Source: Stenotrophomonas rhizophila
Lineage (GTDB): Bacteria > Pseudomonadota > Gammaproteobacteria > Xanthomonadales > Xanthomonadaceae
Length of the DNA stretch: 64,000 nt
Direction of reading: 5' to 3'
Assembly: GCF_000661955.1 (NCBI RefSeq)
Contig: NZ_CP007597.1
Span: 1,729,605-1,793,604 of the forward strand
Shown here: in pieces, positions 57,822 through 64,000 of the stretch
How the letters are laid out: every line of letters starts with the position of its first letter
Position numbering within the stretch: the first letter of the stretch is position 1
Notes under the pieces: model-generated
Seen by the model: only the letters and a program-made list of their open reading frames with translations
Database searches by the model: none
Told to the model about the DNA's origin: nothing
Translations under genes and position numbers: made by a program

Positions 57822-58762
57822 TCGCCGCGCTGCGCCAGCGTGCCGCGCTGAACGCGTTGATCCGTGCGTTCTTCGCGGCGCGCGATGTGCTGGAAGTGGA
57901 AACGCCGATCCTGTCGGCCGCCGGCAACACAGAGCCGAACATCGACAGCTTCCACACCCGCTTCAGTGGCCACGTTGACGCTGGCAGCCCGCAACGCTGG
58001 TTGCGCACCTCGCCGGAATACCCGCTCAAGCGCCTGCTCGCCGCCGGCGTGGGCGACTGCTACGAACTCGGGCGGGTGTTCCGCAATGGCGAAGCCGGTG
58101 GCCGCCACAATCCCGAGTTCACCATGCTGGAGTGGTACCGGGTGGGCTGGGACCACCACCGACTGATCGAGGAAACCGTTGCGCTGGTTCGGGCCGCACT
58201 CGGCCTGGTGCAGCGCACCGCGGATCTGCGCGTGGTCGACTACCGCAGCCTGTACCAGCAGCACCTCGGCATTGACCCGTTCGACGCGCCGCTGGAGCAG
58301 CTGCAGGCGCCGCTGGCGGCGGTGCGCATCGATGCCGAGGGCCTCACCCGCGACGACTGGCTGGACCTGCTGATGACCCATTGCATCCAGCCCGCGTTCG
58401 ATGACGACAGCATGACCGTCGTACACGACTGGCCGGCCAGCCAGGCCGCGCTGGCGCGTATCCGCCCGGGCACGCCGCCGCTGGCCGAGCGCTTCGAGCT
58501 GTACCTGGGCGCGGTGGAACTGGCCAACGGCTATCACGAGCTGAACGACGCCGCTGAACAACGTGCGCGCTTCACCCGCGACCACGCCGTGCGTGCGGCG
58601 CGTGGCGCTGTGCTGCCGCCGCTGGACGAGCCCTTGCTGCAGGCACTGCCGGGCCTGCCCGATTGCGCCGGCGTTGCGGTCGGGGTGGATCGCCTGTTGA
58701 TGGCGATGAACCGCACCACGCGGATTGCCGATGTACTGGCGATCGATTTCGCCCACGCCTGA
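57818..58762 (+). CDS. epmA: elongation factor P--(R)-beta-lysine ligase
   Basis: 314 residues. A lysyl-tRNA synthetase catalytic paralogue without anticodon domain: LIRAFFAARDVLEVETPILSAAGNTEPNIDSF, class II motif 2 (RTSPEYPLKRLLAAGVGDCYELGRVFRNGEAGGRHNPEFTMLEWY, in pieces) and motif 3 GVAVGVDRLLMAMN. Length and NTEPNI feature fit EpmA (PoxA/GenX), which adds beta-lysine to EF-P. EpmB and EF-P are not in the window. Confidence 0.95.
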   Translation: MIAALRQRAALNALIRAFFAARDVLEVETPILSAAGNTEPNIDSFHTRFSGHVDAGSPQRWLRTSPEYPLKRLLAAGVGDCYELGRVFRNGEAGGRHNPEFTMLEWYRVGWDHHRLIEETVALVRAALGLVQRTADLRVVDYRSLYQQHLGIDPFDAPLEQLQAPLAAVRIDAEGLTRDDWLDLLMTHCIQPAFDDDSMTVVHDWPASQAALARIRPGTPPLAERFELYLGAVELANGYHELNDAAEQRARFTRDHAVRAARGAVLPPLDEPLLQALPGLPDCAGVAVGVDRLLMAMNRTTRIADVLAIDFAHA

Positions 58763-58882
58763 ACGCACAACGTGCGTGATTGTCGCGTGTACGTCTTGCG
58801 CGACCTGCACGATGATGCTCTGATCACAGCGCATGCCCGAAGGTAGGCGCGTGATCGTTCAGTTGCGGCGGGGAAAGGGTTG

Positions 58883-59632
58883 ATGAAGCTGTGGGAAGTT
58901 GCCGAACTGCCATCATGGAGCGCGCCGCGCTGGACGTGGACGTGGTGGACGCTGGTGCTGTGCAGCAGCGTGCTGCCGGCCACGGCAATGGCCGACCAGA
59001 CCGGGTACGAAGCGCAGGTGGTGCGCTGCCAATCGCGTGACATGGAATGGGTGCACTGCGACATGCCCGTGGCCAACGGCGTGGACCTGATACGCCAGTT
59101 GTCCGACAGCAGCTGCATCCGCGGCACCGAATGGGGCACCGATCGGTCCGGCGTGTGGGTAACCCTGGGCTGCCGTGCCGAATTCCGTAGCCGACCGGCA
59201 GGCGGCGCATCCACCGGCCCCGCGCGCCAGGTGCGCCGGGTGCTGCGCTGCGAATCCAATGGCCGTCCGCAGAGTTGTCCGGTGGCACTGCAGGGCGCAC
59301 CGGTCCGCCTGCTGCGCCAGCTGTCGGCGATGCCGTGCCGCGAGAACCACAGTTGGGGCGTGCGGCGCAACGAAGTGTGGGTGACGCGCGGCTGCCAGGG
59401 CGACTTCGAAGTAGGGGCCGCCGACGGCTCCGGTTTCCTGGATGCGCCGCGCACGCTGGTGTGCGAATCCAAGTCGCGCCAGCGTCGTTTCTGCGGGGCC
59501 ACCATCGGCAAGGGCGCGCGCCTGTCCAAGCAGTTGTCCGGCAGCCCCTGCGAGGAAGGCCGCGGCTGGGGCTGGGATGCGCGCGGGGTGTGGGTGGACG
59601 ACGGCTGCCGGGCCGAATTCCAGGTCAACTGA
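58883..59632 (+). CDS. exported protein with three DUF3011 repeats
   Basis: 249 residues. After a hydrophobic export segment ([22 protein letters not shown]) come three DUF3011-type modules: ~48-101, ~119-175, ~190-247. Each has the pattern C-x2-S ... C ... RQLS/KQLS ... C ... WG ... R.GVWV/EVWV ... GC.A/G.F. The regularly spaced cysteines suggest disulfides in the periplasm. Function unknown. Confidence 0.87.
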   Translation: MKLWEVAELPSWSAPRWTWTWWTLVLCSSVLPATAMADQTGYEAQVVRCQSRDMEWVHCDMPVANGVDLIRQLSDSSCIRGTEWGTDRSGVWVTLGCRAEFRSRPAGGASTGPARQVRRVLRCESNGRPQSCPVALQGAPVRLLRQLSAMPCRENHSWGVRRNEVWVTRGCQGDFEVGAADGSGFLDAPRTLVCESKSRQRRFCGATIGKGARLSKQLSGSPCEEGRGWGWDARGVWVDDGCRAEFQVN

Positions 59633-59640
59633 GCCGCGCT

Positions 59641-59669
59641 TTGGCGGCTTCGACCTGCGCCGCTACAAT
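59641..59669 (+). promoter_or_regulatory. predicted mtnA promoter, probably leaderless transcript
   Basis: -35 TTGGCG (59641-59646), 17-base spacer, -10 TACAAT (59664-59669). The expected transcription start, about seven bases on, coincides with the ATG of mtnA at 59676, and no Shine-Dalgarno sequence is present. Confidence 0.55.
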
Positions 59670-59675
59670 GATGCG

Positions 59676-60737
59676 ATGAACGCATCCACCGACATCGACT
59701 ACGCCCGTTACGACCATATCCGCCCGATCCTGTGGACCGGCGATACCCTGCAACTGCTCGACCAGCGCAAGCTGCCGTTCGTGGTGGAGCACGTGGAATG
59801 CCGCGACAGTGACGCCGTGGCCGAGGCCATCCATGCGCTCACCGTGCGCGGCGCGCCGGCGATCGGCATTGCCGCCGCCTGGGGCGTGGTGCTGGCCGCC
59901 GCCGGGGTGCAGGCCGACGATGGCGCGCAGGCGCTGGCCAAGCTGGAACCGGCCCTGCAGCGGCTCAACGCGTCCCGCCCGACCGCAGTGAACCTGGCCT
60001 GGGCGCTGGCTCGCATGCGCCGCGCGCTGGCCCCGGCCGGTGCCGACTGGCAGCAGGTGCTGGCCACCGAGGCCCAGGCCATCGCCGATGAAGACCTGGC
60101 TGCCAACCGCCACATGGGCGCGCTCGGCGCGGGCCTGATCGAGGCCGGCAGTGGCGTGCTCACCCACTGCAATACCGGTTCGCTGGCCACCGCCGGGTTC
60201 GGTACCGCGCTGGGCGTGATCCGCGCCGGCATGGCCCAGCACCGCATCGCCAAGGTCTTCGCTGGCGAAACCCGGCCGTGGCTGCAGGGCGCGCGCCTGA
60301 CCGTGTGGGAGCTGCAGCAGGACGGCATCGACGCCACCCTGATCGCCGATTCGGCCGCCTCGCACCTGATGAAGACCGGGGCGGTGCAGTGGGTGATCGT
60401 CGGTGCCGACCGCATCTGCGCCAACGGTGACACCGCCAACAAGATCGGCACCTACCAGCTGGCCATCGCCGCCCGCCACCACGGGGTCAAGTTCATGGTG
60501 GTGGCCCCGTCCTCCACGGTGGACATGGACACCGCCGACGGCGAGCAGATCGAGATCGAGCAGCGCGATCCGGGCGAACTGTACGGGGTAGGGGGCACGC
60601 GCACCGTGGCCGAAGGCATCGCCGCCTGGAACCCGGTGTTCGACGTCACCCCGGGCAGCCTGATCGATGCCATCGTCACCGAGCGCGGGGTGATCCTGAA
60701 TCCGACCGTGACCAACATGCAGGCCGCGTTCGGCTGA
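59676..60737 (+). CDS. mtnA: S-methyl-5-thioribose-1-phosphate isomerase
   Basis: 353 residues. Methionine salvage: aldose-ketose isomerisation of methylthioribose-1-phosphate. Motifs [55 protein letters not shown] and [22 protein letters not shown] are diagnostic (the eIF2B-like fold with MTR-1-P residues). Start at 59676 ([18 protein letters not shown]); the open frame upstream lies in the DUF3011 gene. Confidence 0.96.
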   Translation: MNASTDIDYARYDHIRPILWTGDTLQLLDQRKLPFVVEHVECRDSDAVAEAIHALTVRGAPAIGIAAAWGVVLAAAGVQADDGAQALAKLEPALQRLNASRPTAVNLAWALARMRRALAPAGADWQQVLATEAQAIADEDLAANRHMGALGAGLIEAGSGVLTHCNTGSLATAGFGTALGVIRAGMAQHRIAKVFAGETRPWLQGARLTVWELQQDGIDATLIADSAASHLMKTGAVQWVIVGADRICANGDTANKIGTYQLAIAARHHGVKFMVVAPSSTVDMDTADGEQIEIEQRDPGELYGVGGTRTVAEGIAAWNPVFDVTPGSLIDAIVTERGVILNPTVTNMQAAFG

Positions 60738-60785
60738 TTACCGGCGCGGCGTGCGGTCGCCGCGCGCCACGAACGGTCGCCCCAT

Positions 60786-60938
60786 GCCACGACCAACGGT
60801 CGTGGCCTACCCGGATCGGGGTGGGCCGCCTGATGCCACGACCAACGGTCGTGGCCTACCGGGATCGGGGTGGGTGGCGCACCGGATCGGGGTGGGGACC
60901 TGGCCCCTCCCGGGTAGGTACCGACCGCTGGTCGGTAC
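60786..60938. repeat. three SMAG-type palindromes between mtnA and gyrA
   Basis: Reverse-orientation copies at 60786-60810 and 60835-60859 (GCCACGACC-AAC-GGTCGTGGC...CTAC) and a forward copy at 60914-60938 (GTAGGTACCGACCGCTGGTC...). The remainder up to gyrA is leader without an RBS-supported ORF. Confidence 0.85.
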
Positions 60939-61132
60939 GGCTTTCCCGGTCGAACCCCGCCCGCACCCGCAACGCCCCCGTAAGTTCCTGATTCTTGCCG
61001 GTAAAACGCCCGTAAAAGCAGGCGGAAAACGGCCCGTTGTGCTAGACTTCAACGGTTAATCGAGATTCCGACGCGACCGCCCCGAAAGGGCGGGCGCGAC
61101 GGACTGGACCGCTCCCAGACAACGGAACCCGA

Positions 61133-63847
<2,715 letters not shown>

Positions 63848-63867
63848 TCGCGCTGACAGGCAGTACC

Positions 63868-63902
63868 ACGACGACGCCGGCCTTGTGCCGGCGTCGTCGT
63901 TT
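63868..63902 (+). terminator. intrinsic terminator after gyrA
   Basis: ACGACGACGCCGG / CCGGCGTCGTCGT stem with a 7-base loop, followed by TT. Short T-run, so moderate strength. The last 100 bases of the window hold no recognisable gene. Confidence 0.75.
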
Positions 63903-64000
63903 CTGCACCTGTCCGGGGCGGCACCTTGCCTATCGTGGCGGCCCGCTGAAAGAACGCATGTACTTCACGGCGACGGTGGGATAACGGCTCCCGAACCAGC

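Overview
The window is a 64 kb stretch of high-GC (by eye about two-thirds G+C) gammaproteobacterial chromosome that looks like Stenotrophomonas (Xanthomonadaceae). The basis is the many GTAG-headed palindromes (SMAG-type REP sequences), a methionine synthase split over two genes, GyrA with Gln83, a kynurenine-type route towards NAD, and single-copy core genes (fumC, smc, zipA, ligA, gyrA, asnS, rpsF-rpsR-rplI, sbcB, nadK). Apart from one IS3-family insertion it reads as core chromosome with repeat-rich intergenic regions. I saw no tRNA, rRNA, CRISPR or prophage genes.

Layout. 1-6.1 kb: 3' part of fumC, two small lipoproteins, then a minus-strand GntR / ABC-2 transporter / GSGD-repeat protein operon with a predicted autoregulatory operator. 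6.4-10.4 kb: exported glutathione peroxidase, FKBP isomerase, ugd, slyX, DUF2058. 11-18.7 kb (minus): exported amidohydrolase, MFS carrier, and an ArsR-methyltransferase / metH-N / metH-C operon under a 28-bp dyad. 18.8-26 kb: acyl-CoA dehydrogenase, a small membrane protein, a 47-bp-period SMAG array, and a TetR-MFP-RND efflux operon. 26.2-33.4 kb: the large NAD-glutamate dehydrogenase, NAD kinase and a 5'-nucleotidase. 33.5-44.7 kb (minus): kynU-kmo-sbcB-DUF2461-aldo/keto reductase operon, then asnS-two small proteins-paiB-can-3-hydroxyanthranilate dioxygenase. 44.8-46.6 kb: an A-type Fe-S carrier and ribosomal proteins S6, S18 and L9. 47-48.4 kb: an IS150-like element inserted exactly in the loop of a SMAG hairpin. 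49-63.8 kb: smc, zipA, a Tat-signal aminotransferase (minus), ligA, a GNAT enzyme, epmA, a DUF3011 protein, mtnA and gyrA.

Connections. Kynurenine 3-monooxygenase, kynureninase and 3-hydroxyanthranilate dioxygenase form the part of the tryptophan-to-quinolinate route that feeds NAD, and NAD kinase is also present. MetH, the ArsR-methyltransferase regulator and MtnA all belong to methionine/SAM metabolism. EpmA modifies elongation factor P.

Most unusual content: two families of long intergenic hairpins, distinct from SMAG, whose central core is conserved while the long outer stems are unrelated between copies yet self-complementary. One family (four copies) carries several small hairpins which, read on one strand, present GGA in their loops. 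One of these reads TACAAGGATGTA, matching the in-vitro-selected CsrA/RsmA consensus. A CsrA/RsmA-decoy role is a hypothesis; the structure and the compensatory changes are visible in the sequence.
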